DNA from: Synergistaceae bacterium
GTDB lineage: Bacteria > Synergistota > Synergistia > Synergistales > Aminobacteriaceae
Direction of reading: 5' to 3'
NCBI GenBank assembly: GCA_031272035.1
Contig: JAISUO010000029.1
Span: 1 to 34,530 of the forward strand
DNA length: 34,530 bases
Within the stretch, counting starts at the first letter, position 1. Each line of letters starts with the position of its first letter. Below are positions 16,674 through 24,706 of this stretch, one piece after another. Made by a program: the position numbers and the translations under genes. The notes under the pieces were generated by a model. That model saw only the letters and a list, made by a program, of their open reading frames with translations. It made no database searches and was not told the origin of the DNA.

Positions 16674-19481
16674 TTACTTGGGCGCTGTCAGCCTCCTGTA
16701 GCGTTTTTCCAGAGCTTCGCGGCCGCCTTCGATGATGGAGCAGATCGACTGGCGAACCTCTTTCTCTTCAAGGCCTCCCTGACGGTCCAGAAGAACCTGC
16801 CCGTTGACGAACCGCAGAGCGTGCACCAGCTCCGCGTCGCCGTTCACCACCACGTTGGGGTTGTGGGTCACGATCAGAAGCTGGCGGTGATCCTTGTGTT
16901 CGTGGAGTTGATAAACGATCAGGTCGGAGATCAGAATGTTGTCCAGGTCGTCCTCCGGTTGGTCGATAATCAGGGGTTCCTCTCCGTAACTGAGCAGAAA
17001 CGCCAGAATCGCCGCGGCTTTCTGTCCGGCGGAACCTTTTTCCAAATCGTAAAATTTAGCGTTCTGGGGATCCTTCGAGTATTTGATCTTCAGCATATCC
17101 TCAGGCCACCAGCACATCAGACGGTCCGCCGTTTCGGGGTGTTCTTCGAAGAGTTTCTGGGTGCGTTTGCCGAACCCGCCTTTGGCCTTGCGGGCGTAGC
17201 GGAACGTTTCGTGCTTCACCTCGGCGATCAGGGCGCAGAGACGTTTTTCCAGGTTCTCTCCGGGAGAGTGTTTCTCGTTTTCCCAGTTGAAAAGGGGCGC
17301 CAACAGGCCTTCGGAGTTGTTTTTCGCGCCGTCCAGAATGATGCTTTCGAAACTGCCGTCCGTAATTCCCAGAATCGTGCGATAATCCTCGTCCAGAATG
17401 GAAACGTCTCCGAAGGGGACCAGCTCCATGCGCACGTAGGGGCTTTTGCCGATGACCTTCTGAATGAAGGCCACGCGCTTTTCCCAAAGCTCCCGACGAA
17501 GGCTGCGCAGGTTTTTCCAGGTCGCGCGAATCTGCTTCACCACCTCCACCGCGTCTTTGCGCTGGCTGCTCATCTGCTGGAGCTGGCGTTTCAGCTGATT
17601 TCTCCGCTCGACCCACTGGCCGTAGGAGGAAATCGAAAGAAGCTGCGGGTCGTCCGAATTCTGCTCCAACAGCGCCGCGTACTGACTTTCGCTTTCTTCG
17701 AGGGATTTGTGCCAGGCCGTGGCGTCCAGCCTGCTCTGCCAGTTCTCCCGGAGCGAGTCCAGAGTTTTCGCCGCCGTTCGCAGGGAGGCCCGAACCTCGT
17801 TCAGCCTGCCCGTCATGTCGTCATAGAGCCCCCGCAGTTCGTCCATGGTGGAGTCGCCCTCCTCGAAGGATTCGGCGGGGAAGGGATTGTCTCTGGTCCG
17901 TTCTTCCACGGTGAAAATATCCAGAATCAGGCGGTCCCAGTCCGGCGGTATTCCCAGAAGGCCCTTCTGTCCCTTGCGGGCCTGATAAAGCGAAAGGGTA
18001 TCCTTATAGCCCTTTTCTTCGTAAGTCTTCAGGTCATTTTCCACGTCGGCCAGCTGAATGCGCAGTTCAGGCTCGCTGTTCAGCTCCATCCGGATTTCTC
18101 GAAGCCTCTCGTGAAGCTGGAGATAGCGGCTCTTGGACTTCTCCCACCGGGAAAGCCACTCCGAGTGGGCCACGTCCGACGTTCGGTCGATAATGTCCAG
18201 GAGCCCTCTGGGATTGGCGGCCAGCTCGTTGATCTGCTTCTGACTGTAAATCGAAAGGGGGAAACGCTCCTGCAGGTTTCCCGGATCGCACTCCAGCCAC
18301 CCCGGCGTCTGCCCGTCGCCCTCCACCCATTCCTCCAGAACCGGCCCCGTGTCGTCGTAACGCCAGGAGAGGCGATAGTCCTTTCCCCGACGGCTGAGTT
18401 CCAGCTGAATCTGGGTGTCCGCCAGCATGACGCCCTTCTCCCTGGCAAGGTGCAGGAACCGTTCGAAGTCCGGTTTCAGAGCGGTGTTGTCCAGCTCGTG
18501 GCCCCGGCGCGTGGCGATCCGAATGGACTCCAGAGCCGTGGATTTTCCCGACCCCCGTCCGCCGATGATGGCGTTGAAATGGGGATGGAACTGAAGTTCG
18601 AAAGGGCGGTCCTTGATGCGCCCGCAGTGGCTCATGGCCGTGATGGTCAGGTGGTTCAGGAAAATGTCCGGCTCCCGGGCCGGAGAATCCGCCTGATTGC
18701 GGATGCACAGGGCATAATCTCGAATGGCCGTCTCCAGCTGGTCGAGGGTGGGGCGGCTCATCTTGACCCAGGTGAACAGACGACCCAGCTCCTCCGGTTT
18801 GTAGGAATCCGACCCCATGACCTTGGCGGTTCGATGGAGGACTTTTCGGAAAGGTCCGTCGATTTTTTCCATGGCTCTGGGGTTGCTCAGCCTGAGAGCC
18901 CAGACGCCGTCAAATTTTTTGGGCGTTCCGGAGTCTTTGTTTAGTTTCTCCAGAAGTTTCAGATTGTCGTCCAGTCGGGCGGGAATCGCAATTCCTCCCA
19001 TTTTTCGAATGATTCCCACGACCTCGGTAAAACTGCGGGCCACGATGACGTTGGTGGGATCGCCGTGCCGGGAGAAAATTTCGCAGCGGCCCAGGAAGGA
19101 GACGATGGCCTCCCGTCCGGAGGCGATGTCGAACACCGCCAGCAGGGGCAGACGCATATCGCCGTCCAGGACGGAAACCTCCACGCCCGGAAAGAGCGTC
19201 AGTTCCCGAAACCAGTTCGGCCTGTCCGGATCTTCCAGCAACTCCCTGTATTGCGTGTTGAGAATATCGATCCAGTCCCCGGAGTTGTGGTCGGTGACTA
19301 CGACGCAGTCCAGATCGGCCTGCATGGCCTTTTGCAGCCAAATCTCCGCCGTGGTGGAAAGCGGAACCGATTTGTCCCCCCGACCGTAAGAGTCCGATGC
19401 CGGCGTGTGGGTGTGAAAGTCCACCTTCCACCACCGACTGCCGGGCACGTTTCTCTCCGGAAATTTATGATTTGTTGTCAT
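16674..19481 (-). CDS. TrlF-like protein: PHP domain fused to SMC/ABC-type ATPase
   Basis: A 935-residue fusion. Residues about 18-240 form a PHP metallo-phosphoesterase-like domain: H23/H25 in FHTHTPASD, D64/H65 in VVTDHNSGD, E101 in FPGVEVS and D225 in MGSDS. Walker A is GGRGSGKS (307-314). Coiled-coil segments follow, and near residues 815-850 come the signature GSAGQKAAAI and Walker B LIIDQPEDD, then IVTHNPNVVVN. The layout matches the TrlF AAA-like family, whose cellular role is poorly known; a DNA- or RNA-directed repair or defence function is inference. Two PHP ligand histidines expected in the family appear changed (IPARLDD, GSDSYKPEE), so the nuclease site may be impaired. The ATG at 19481 follows GGGGGA. 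Single-gene unit with its own promoter at 19552-19580. Confidence 0.8.
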   Translation of the reverse strand: MTTNHKFPERNVPGSRWWKVDFHTHTPASDSYGRGDKSVPLSTTAEIWLQKAMQADLDCVVVTDHNSGDWIDILNTQYRELLEDPDRPNWFRELTLFPGVEVSVLDGDMRLPLLAVFDIASGREAIVSFLGRCEIFSRHGDPTNVIVARSFTEVVGIIRKMGGIAIPARLDDNLKLLEKLNKDSGTPKKFDGVWALRLSNPRAMEKIDGPFRKVLHRTAKVMGSDSYKPEELGRLFTWVKMSRPTLDQLETAIRDYALCIRNQADSPAREPDIFLNHLTITAMSHCGRIKDRPFELQFHPHFNAIIGGRGSGKSTALESIRIATRRGHELDNTALKPDFERFLHLAREKGVMLADTQIQLELSRRGKDYRLSWRYDDTGPVLEEWVEGDGQTPGWLECDPGNLQERFPLSIYSQKQINELAANPRGLLDIIDRTSDVAHSEWLSRWEKSKSRYLQLHERLREIRMELNSEPELRIQLADVENDLKTYEEKGYKDTLSLYQARKGQKGLLGIPPDWDRLILDIFTVEERTRDNPFPAESFEEGDSTMDELRGLYDDMTGRLNEVRASLRTAAKTLDSLRENWQSRLDATAWHKSLEESESQYAALLEQNSDDPQLLSISSYGQWVERRNQLKRQLQQMSSQRKDAVEVVKQIRATWKNLRSLRRELWEKRVAFIQKVIGKSPYVRMELVPFGDVSILDEDYRTILGITDGSFESIILDGAKNNSEGLLAPLFNWENEKHSPGENLEKRLCALIAEVKHETFRYARKAKGGFGKRTQKLFEEHPETADRLMCWWPEDMLKIKYSKDPQNAKFYDLEKGSAGQKAAAILAFLLSYGEEPLIIDQPEDDLDNILISDLIVYQLHEHKDHRQLLIVTHNPNVVVNGDAELVHALRFVNGQVLLDRQGGLEEKEVRQSICSIIEGGREALEKRYRRLTAPK

Positions 19482-19843
19482 GGCGATCCCCCTGACCTGG
19501 GCCTACCTGATTTTCGAATCTATTTCAGATCTATTCTAATCGATCCCCTGAATTGTATGATTTTTTGACGCTTTATTCAATCCCCGTTTTTCGCGGTTTT
19601 TACCCTCGAATTTTGAATCTCAGTCTCAATCCCAATCTTATATTTTCACCTCACTGTTTTGATGCTTCGATTTTTACGCAGTTTTTACACGCCGGACATT
19701 TTTTTGCATGTTTTGTGTTTACGTAAAGTATCGTACAATATTTAAGGAAAAACCGTTTAAAGTCGGCGGCGCTGAACACCTTCCGGCTGCCGAGCGGTCG
19801 GAGTGTTTGTCTGAAAGATCATCGACATGGAGGACAGGAGAGC
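19482..19843. other. Divergent intergenic region between the TrlF-like and FHA genes
   Basis: This 362-bp gene-free stretch contains the well-formed minus-strand promoter at 19552-19580. Next comes an AT-rich, C/T-biased tract (about 19585-19710) with no stable hairpin I could find. On the plus side a TACAAT at 19734-19739 lacks a convincing -35 but could serve the FHA gene, about 105 bp before its start. Confidence 0.5.
19552..19580 (-). promoter_or_regulatory. Sigma70-type promoter of the TrlF-like gene
   Basis: On the minus strand TTGAAT (19575-19580), an exact 17-bp spacer and TACAAT (19552-19557) lie about 70 bp before the start codon. Confidence 0.65.
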
Positions 19844-20329
19844 ATGGACCTGATAAAACGCTGCCCTGCCTGCGGAGAGGAAAATCCCGTCTCCGAGGTT
19901 ATTTGTCGCGTCTGCATGACGAATCTGGCTTCCGTCACCCCCCAAAAAGCCGGAGTCGAAGACAATGTCGAAGAGGGGGGAGTTCCTGGGGACGAAAAAG
20001 CAAAAAGGCGGGCCGTGCTCACATTTCTTCATTCAGACGGGCGCTCGGTTTCCGTGGCGGAGGGAGGCGAGATTGGCCGCGGCCTGGCGGGCTGCGAAGC
20101 CCTGTCTCACATAGGGACCGTTTCCCGGCGTCACGCCAGAGTCCTTCGCAGAGAGGGCGCCTGGATGATCGAGGACCTCGGGTCCACCAACGGAACCTGG
20201 GTGAACGGACGGCGGCTGGAACGGGAGACGCTTTTTCCGCTCTCCGCCGGAGACACGGTGCTGCTTTCGCTGTCCTGCGAGATGAAAGTGGCGGCGACGG
20301 GCGACGACGATCCGAAGGTGATCCTGTGA
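19844..20329 (+). CDS. Zinc ribbon plus FHA-domain protein
   Basis: A 161-residue protein. The N-terminus is a zinc ribbon with paired CxxC (C7/C10 and C21/C24), then an acidic linker. From residue about 57 it is a complete FHA phosphothreonine-binding domain, with GEIGRG at 75-80, SRRHARV at 94-100 and the conserved LGSTNGTWVNG at 112-122. It should dock onto a phosphothreonine-bearing partner in the cytoplasm; no membrane segment is seen. GGAG precedes the ATG at 19844. Its stop codon overlaps the GTG of the PP2C phosphatase gene (GTGA), so the two are translationally coupled and probably act in one phospho-signalling module. No Ser/Thr kinase is encoded in this window. Confidence 0.88.
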   Translation: MDLIKRCPACGEENPVSEVICRVCMTNLASVTPQKAGVEDNVEEGGVPGDEKAKRRAVLTFLHSDGRSVSVAEGGEIGRGLAGCEALSHIGTVSRRHARVLRREGAWMIEDLGSTNGTWVNGRRLERETLFPLSAGDTVLLSLSCEMKVAATGDDDPKVIL

Positions 20330-21099
20330 AAATCACGTTTATGACTCATCGTGGAAGTTTTCGCGCTGAAAATCAGGACGCTCTGCAAATCTCGGAGGAG
20401 CTGAGGACAGGGGACATGGCCGCCCCCGAAACCCGGGAGGTGGAGTCCTTCCTGCAAACTCCCCGGCTTCTTTCCGTGGTGGACGGTCTGGGAGGCCACT
20501 TCGGGGGCGGCAGGGCCGCGGAAATTCTGGTGCGGCATCTCGCCGAAGGTGAAAAGCGGTTTGGCCCCCTTCTCGACCTGGAAACGGACCGGCGTCTGTT
20601 GCTGGAGATTCTGAACGAGGCCCGGGAGGAAATGCACTCGGAATTCCTTCGCTCCCCGGACCTGCGCGACATGGGAGCCACCCTGGCCGGCCTGCTGCTC
20701 CGGGGGCGCAGCGCTCTGGCCTTTAACTGCGGCGACTGCCGGGTCTACCGATTTTCGAGAGGAGAAGCGGAAAAGCTCACCCACGACCATTCCGTGGTGC
20801 AGGTTCTTGTGGACCAGGGGGAAATTACGGAAGAGGAAATGCGCCTCCACCCCCGCAAAAATGTGGTTACCTCCGCCGTCACCCTCGCGGACGAGGCCTT
20901 TGAACTCACGCTGAAAGCCGTTTCCCGCACGGAGGGCGACGATTTTTTCCTTTGCTCGGACGGGGTCTGGGAGACGCTCTCTCTGGAGGAGCTGACCTAT
21001 CGCCTGAACGATCCCGACCCCGGCGTGGAAGATCGGCTTTTTCAGCGCCTGCTCGCCGCCGGGTGCCGGGACAACGTCAGCTTCATTCGAGTGAGCTGA
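20326..21099 (+). CDS. PP2C-family serine/threonine phosphatase
   Basis: A 257-residue bacterial PPM/PP2C phosphatase that removes phosphate from Ser/Thr residues using two or three metal ions. Motifs occur in family order: RAENQDA (residues 13-19), VVDGLGGH (51-58, metal-binding D53), MGATLAG, FNCGDCRVYRF, LTHDHSVVQVLVDQGEI, FLCSDGVWE and the final CRDNVSFI. All metal-site aspartates expected are there, so it should be active. The GTG start at 20326 overlaps the FHA stop codon by 3 nt; the same frame runs open upstream to about 19708 but in antiregister with the FHA gene and without motifs. It converges with the DJ-1 gene, 29 bp between the stops. Confidence 0.92.
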   Translation: MKITFMTHRGSFRAENQDALQISEELRTGDMAAPETREVESFLQTPRLLSVVDGLGGHFGGGRAAEILVRHLAEGEKRFGPLLDLETDRRLLLEILNEAREEMHSEFLRSPDLRDMGATLAGLLLRGRSALAFNCGDCRVYRFSRGEAEKLTHDHSVVQVLVDQGEITEEEMRLHPRKNVVTSAVTLADEAFELTLKAVSRTEGDDFFLCSDGVWETLSLEELTYRLNDPDPGVEDRLFQRLLAAGCRDNVSFIRVS

Positions 21100-21128
21100 T
21101 ACCAGAGGGCAATCCCTCAAGGCGCTTC

Positions 21129-21701
21129 TCAGGGTGCGGCGGCGCGGGTAAGCAGGGGGATCAGGAAGGCTTCGGCGACTTTTTTCGCCGTCTCTTCACC
21201 CTGAAGGATTTCCAAAAGCCGAAGCGCGAAAAACGGCGCTGTGGCCGGGCCTTTGGAGGTGGTGATGTTTTCGTCCGTCTCCACGATGTTTTCCGTGAAC
21301 CTCGCCCCCGGCAGCCAGGGCTCTATTCCAGGATAACACACGGCCCGGCGGCCCTCCATAATCCCCGCTCTGCCGAAAACGGAGGGAGCCGCGCAGATCG
21401 CCGCCAGCTTCTTCCCCGCCTGGTGAGCCCTCCGGACAAGGTCCAAAAGCCCCTCGTGTTCCGCGTAATCGGTGGTCCCCCCGGGAATCACCAGCATATC
21501 CGCGTCCGCCGGAAGCGTTTCCTGAAGGTCCTCGAACAGGGCGTCCGCCTGAACGGGGATTGCGTGCTTGCCCATGACCTTTTCCCGGCCGGTGAGAGAA
21601 ACCGTTTTCACCTCCACCGCCCCCCGGCGGAGAATGTCCACCGTGGTCAGCGCCTCCGTTTCCTCGAAATTGTCGATTAAAAATAAAACGGCTTTCGGCA
21701 T
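21129..21701 (-). CDS. DJ-1/PfpI-family protein
   Basis: A 190-residue DJ-1/ThiJ protein. The nucleophile elbow AAICAAPSV holds the reactive cysteine (C103 from the chosen start), and NFEETEA supplies the neighbouring glutamate that tunes it, as in DJ-1 E18/C106. VIPGGTTDY is the family glycine loop. Relatives are glyoxalases/deglycases, chaperones or redox sensors; the DJ-1 subgroup resemblance is stronger than to PfpI proteases. The ATG at 21701 is preferred to a GTG three codons upstream because AAGGAG lies 8 nt before the ATG and directly abuts the GTG. It is a single gene divergent from the TtcA-like gene. Confidence 0.9.
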   Translation of the reverse strand: MPKAVLFLIDNFEETEALTTVDILRRGAVEVKTVSLTGREKVMGKHAIPVQADALFEDLQETLPADADMLVIPGGTTDYAEHEGLLDLVRRAHQAGKKLAAICAAPSVFGRAGIMEGRRAVCYPGIEPWLPGARFTENIVETDENITTSKGPATAPFFALRLLEILQGEETAKKVAEAFLIPLLTRAAAP

Positions 21702-21813
21702 TTTTTTCACTCCTTTTACAGCGATCCTTTTCCAACGAACTGCGCTAAACTTCCGGTCCGCAGTCGTTTTGGGGTGATTATAGAATTTTCGAGACGATTT
21801 GGCAAAGAGGACG

Positions 21814-21819
21814 TATACT
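21814..21819 (+). promoter_or_regulatory. Candidate -10 box ahead of the TtcA-like gene
   Basis: TATACT, within GTATACTTGTG, lies about 75 bp before the chosen start. There is no good -35. The same 11-mer occurs at 28688-28698 ahead of the esterase gene, which modestly supports a promoter. Confidence 0.3.
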
Positions 21820-21892
21820 TGTGAACAGTTTTTAAAAAACGAGAGACTTGAAAAAACGACAGAATCAGCAGAGCAGGGAGATATTGAACATA

Positions 21893-22654
21893 ATGAATTT
21901 ACAGAACTGGAATGAACCTCTGTCCCACTCCATAAGGCGCGGGGCCGGTCGGGCGACGGGGGATTTTTCGATGATTTCGGAGGGCGACCGGGTTCTTGTG
22001 GGCCTGTCCGGCGGAAAGGACAGCCTTGTGCTGCTCCACGCGCTGTCGGAGCTTCGCCGCCGCAGTCCCGTCCGCTTCGACCTGGCCGCGTGCACGGTGG
22101 CCCTGACCGGCATGGATGTGTCGCACCTGCGGGACTACTGCGCCGTCCGGGAGGTTCCTTACATCGTGCTGAGTCATCCCATCACCGAGATCATCGAAAG
22201 CCGGAAGGAGCGTTCTCCCTGCAGTTTCTGCGCCAACATGAGGCGGGGCATCCTGAACTCCAAAGCCAGGGAGGAGGGTTTTAACAGGCTGGCCCTGGGC
22301 CACAATCTGGACGACGCGGTGGAGACGTTTTTCATGAACCTCTTCCGCGCGGGACGGGCCCGCAGTTTTCAGCCGAAGCTGTACCAGACCCGCATGGGGA
22401 TAACGGTGATCCGCCCTCTGATCTACGTGCGGGAGAGCGCCATCGTCGAGGAAGCCCGCCGGCTGCGGCTGCCCATTCTGGAGACCACCTGCCCCTGGGC
22501 GGGAAAAACGGAACGCCACCGGATGAAAGTCATGCTGAACGAGATGCGAAAGGAAATACCCGGCCTTTTCAGCAGCGTGGTCAACGCCCTGTGCTCCCTT
22601 TCCGGCGAAGACCGGTGGCCGGCGGAACAGCACGGACGAAACAAGCGAAAGTGA
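21893..22654 (+). CDS. TtcA-like tRNA 2-thiocytidine biosynthesis protein
   Basis: A 253-residue PP-loop ATPase of the TtcA/TtuA superfamily. The ATP pyrophosphatase loop is LSGGKDS (38-44). C110 and C113 (SPCSFCANMRRG) with C200 (ETTCPW) match the three cysteines that hold the 4Fe-4S cluster in TtcA, and GHNLDD (136-141) is the second nucleotide motif. Such enzymes thiolate a tRNA base (C32 in TtcA) using ATP and sulfide. TtcA is the closer match by the NFMIEEGDR-like ISEGDRVLVGLSGGKDS opening, but another tRNA thiolase is possible. The ATG at 21893 gives the normal N-terminus, although AGGGAG is 12 nt away; TTG codons at 21848 and 21884 are alternatives. The Nudix gene follows after 9 bp. 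Confidence 0.82.
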   Translation: MNLQNWNEPLSHSIRRGAGRATGDFSMISEGDRVLVGLSGGKDSLVLLHALSELRRRSPVRFDLAACTVALTGMDVSHLRDYCAVREVPYIVLSHPITEIIESRKERSPCSFCANMRRGILNSKAREEGFNRLALGHNLDDAVETFFMNLFRAGRARSFQPKLYQTRMGITVIRPLIYVRESAIVEEARRLRLPILETTCPWAGKTERHRMKVMLNEMRKEIPGLFSSVVNALCSLSGEDRWPAEQHGRNKRK

Positions 22655-22663
22655 GGAGATGGC

Positions 22664-23164
22664 ATGAGCGCCGAACCCTGGGAGGGCTACGACTACACCG
22701 CCCTGATCGTATTCTGTTTTTTGCTGAAAGACGACAAAATTCTGCTGATTAAACGGGCCAACAACCCCTATAAGGGGGAAATCACCATTCCCGGCGGCCG
22801 CAAGCGGAGGGGAGAAAGCCTGAAGGCGGCCTGCGCCCGGGAAATGATGGAAGAAACGGGTTACAGTCTGAAAAAGATGGAGTTCGCCGGCATTCTGCAC
22901 GTCTGGAAGGACGAGAACCCCATGGAGTACGTTTCTCATTACTTCGTCTGCCGGGATTTCGAGGGGGAGCTTCGGGCCTCGGACGAGGGGGAGCTCTCCT
23001 GGGTGGAGGTGTCAAAAAGCACGACGCTTCCGGGGATTCATCCCTTCTACGTCGCGCTTCTTCCTTACATCGTGGGGGAAGAAAAAAATATGGGGGAAAA
23101 ACGGCCTTTCTCCCGCGCCATCCACGTCCACTCCAACGGCCGTGAAGAATGGCTGGAGGAGTGA
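22664..23164 (+). CDS. Nudix hydrolase
   Basis: A 166-residue Nudix protein. The box G-x5-E-x7-REUxEExGU is complete: G45, E51, then R59-E60 to E63-E64 and G66 (AREMMEETGY). The Nudix fold spans about residues 10-140; the 25-residue C-terminal tail is not conserved family sequence I recognise. Substrates of such MutT/ADP-ribose-type enzymes are nucleoside diphosphates linked to another group; which one is unknown. The ATG at 22664 follows GAGGAG. It lies 9 bp after the TtcA-like gene, so they form an operon, and its stop is 17 bp from the convergent aminotransferase stop. Confidence 0.9.
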   Translation: MSAEPWEGYDYTALIVFCFLLKDDKILLIKRANNPYKGEITIPGGRKRRGESLKAACAREMMEETGYSLKKMEFAGILHVWKDENPMEYVSHYFVCRDFEGELRASDEGELSWVEVSKSTTLPGIHPFYVALLPYIVGEEKNMGEKRPFSRAIHVHSNGREEWLEE

Positions 23165-23181
23165 GAACTCTCTGAGTCGCC

Positions 23182-24402
23182 TTATTTTGCGGGAATTTTC
23201 ATTTCGTTGATGGCCTGAGCCAGGCGGGAGACGCCTTCCTCGATGACGGAGGGCTGGCTGTAGGTGTAGTTGATTCTCGCCGCGTGAATCCCCGCCGCCG
23301 GATCGATGCAGAAGGGCTCTCCGGGAAGGATGGCCACCTTTTTGTCCAGAGCGCGCTTCGCCAGGTCGTTGCTGTCGATGGCTCCTGTGTTGAGCCAGAA
23401 GAAGAACCCGCCCTCCGGCTTAACCCAGGTGATTCCCAGGGGGGCAAGGTGTTTTTCGAAACTCTTTTCCATGGCGTCGCGTTTGATGCGGTAGTTGTTG
23501 ACAATCGAGGGCAGATGAGAATCCAGATAGCCTTTTTTGCAGTATTCGTAGGTGAGAACCTGAGTGAGTGGGCTTGAACAGAGGTCGGTGGTCTGCTTGA
23601 AAACGGTCATCTGGCGGATGATCTCCTTCGCGCCGGAGACCCATCCGATGCGCACGCCGGGGGAAAGGATCTTGGAGAAGGACCCCGCGTAAATGGTGTT
23701 TCCCGCCTTGTCGAAGGAGAAGATGGAGGGCAGGTGCTCCCCGTCAAAACGCACGTATCCGTAGGGATCGTCCTCGAAGATGGTCAGGCCGTAACGCTCC
23801 GCGATGGCCGCCAGCTCCTTCCGGCGGGGTACGGTCATGGTCGCGCCGCCGGGGTTCTGGAAGTTGACGATGGTGTAGATGAATTTTACCTTTTTGCCCT
23901 CTTTGCGCAGTTTCTCAATGAGGGCGGGCAGCTCCTCCACCACCATGCCCTCGCTGTCCATGCGCACGGAGGCGAACTCCGCGCTGTGGTTGGCGAAGGT
24001 GTTGATCGCGGCCATGTAGGTGGGATCTTCCGTAATGACCACGTCGCCGGGGTCGATCATGGACCAGGCGAACAGATCCAGCGCCTGCTGAGAACCGGTG
24101 GTCAGCAGCATCTCGTCGAGCCCCACTTCCCGGCCCATGCGGGGAGCGGTCCACTTCGCCAGAAACTCCCGCAGAGGGTTGTAGCCCTCGGTGGTGCCGT
24201 ACTGCAGCAGCAGCGGCCCGTTGGTTCTGAGCAGATCGGCGCTCTCTGCGAACTGCTCCACGGGGAATACCTCAGGCGCGGGCATACCTCCGGCAAAGGA
24301 AATCATCCCCGGCCTGTTGATGACCTTGAGAAGCTCTCTTACCGGCGAAGGTCTCGTTTTGCGGGCGGCTGTGCTGAAACTTTGCGTCCAGTTGTTACTC
24401 AT
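23182..24402 (-). CDS. PLP-dependent class I/II aminotransferase (LysN/2-aminoadipate type)
   Basis: A 406-residue fold-type I aminotransferase resembling 2-aminoadipate/aromatic transaminases. Signatures are ISFAGGMPAPEVFP near the N-terminus, LQYGTTEGYNPLREFL, TTGSQQALDL (101-110), NFQNPGG (N183), EDDPYGYVRF (D211, Y214), and SFSKILSPGVRIGW with the PLP lysine K244 and substrate-carboxylate region R251. It lacks the N-terminal GntR DNA-binding domain of MocR proteins, so it is a catalytic enzyme only. Broad specificity for branched, aromatic or aminoadipate substrates is common, so the exact reaction is open. AAAGGAGG precedes the ATG at 24402. Monocistronic, with candidate -10 boxes in the region upstream. 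Confidence 0.92.
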   Translation of the reverse strand: MSNNWTQSFSTAARKTRPSPVRELLKVINRPGMISFAGGMPAPEVFPVEQFAESADLLRTNGPLLLQYGTTEGYNPLREFLAKWTAPRMGREVGLDEMLLTTGSQQALDLFAWSMIDPGDVVITEDPTYMAAINTFANHSAEFASVRMDSEGMVVEELPALIEKLRKEGKKVKFIYTIVNFQNPGGATMTVPRRKELAAIAERYGLTIFEDDPYGYVRFDGEHLPSIFSFDKAGNTIYAGSFSKILSPGVRIGWVSGAKEIIRQMTVFKQTTDLCSSPLTQVLTYEYCKKGYLDSHLPSIVNNYRIKRDAMEKSFEKHLAPLGITWVKPEGGFFFWLNTGAIDSNDLAKRALDKKVAILPGEPFCIDPAAGIHAARINYTYSQPSVIEEGVSRLAQAINEMKIPAK

Positions 24403-24706
24403 CCTGTTTCCTCCTTTAACAATTCATACTGCTGAATCCATGGCGGAATTTTACACAATGCGAGGATTCGAAGCGCTTAAATTCCCGCCTGCCATTATAT
24501 AATTTGCATTATACCACTTTAAATGTTCTTTTAGAATGATCAATCTATTTAACGCATTGTAGTGCGTTTTTGTTACTCAATTAAAATTGTACATGGCTGG
24601 TAAAATCTTATTCCAGCTGATTTATTCTGCATTTATTTCCATTTATTTCCATTTTTTCATCTGCCGGCTTTCCGTCTGCGGCGTCGGGGTATTGGGGTTT
24701 ATCGCT
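24403..24706. other. Intergenic region upstream of the aminotransferase gene
   Basis: This 304-bp gap follows the histidine kinase stop (minus strand) and precedes the aminotransferase. Minus-strand TATAAT hexamers sit at 24508-24513 (with a weak TTCTAA 17 bp upstream) and 24494-24499. A small hairpin, AACGCA/TGCGTT (24551-24568), is followed on the plus strand by TTTTT. An 11-bp unit, TTTATTTCCAT, is tandemly repeated at about 24634-24656. No gene was recognised. Confidence 0.45.

Noticed and set aside
16821-18944. A 707-codon plus-strand open frame opposite the TrlF-like gene
   Set aside because: It is antisense to a gene with clear PHP and ATPase motifs, has no recognisable domain and is rich in residues typical of antisense GC-rich frames. 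It is a shadow.
19708-20325. Upstream extension of the PP2C frame
   Set aside because: The frame is open, but the FHA gene occupies this DNA in another frame with clear motifs, and PP2C homology begins at the GTG at 20326.
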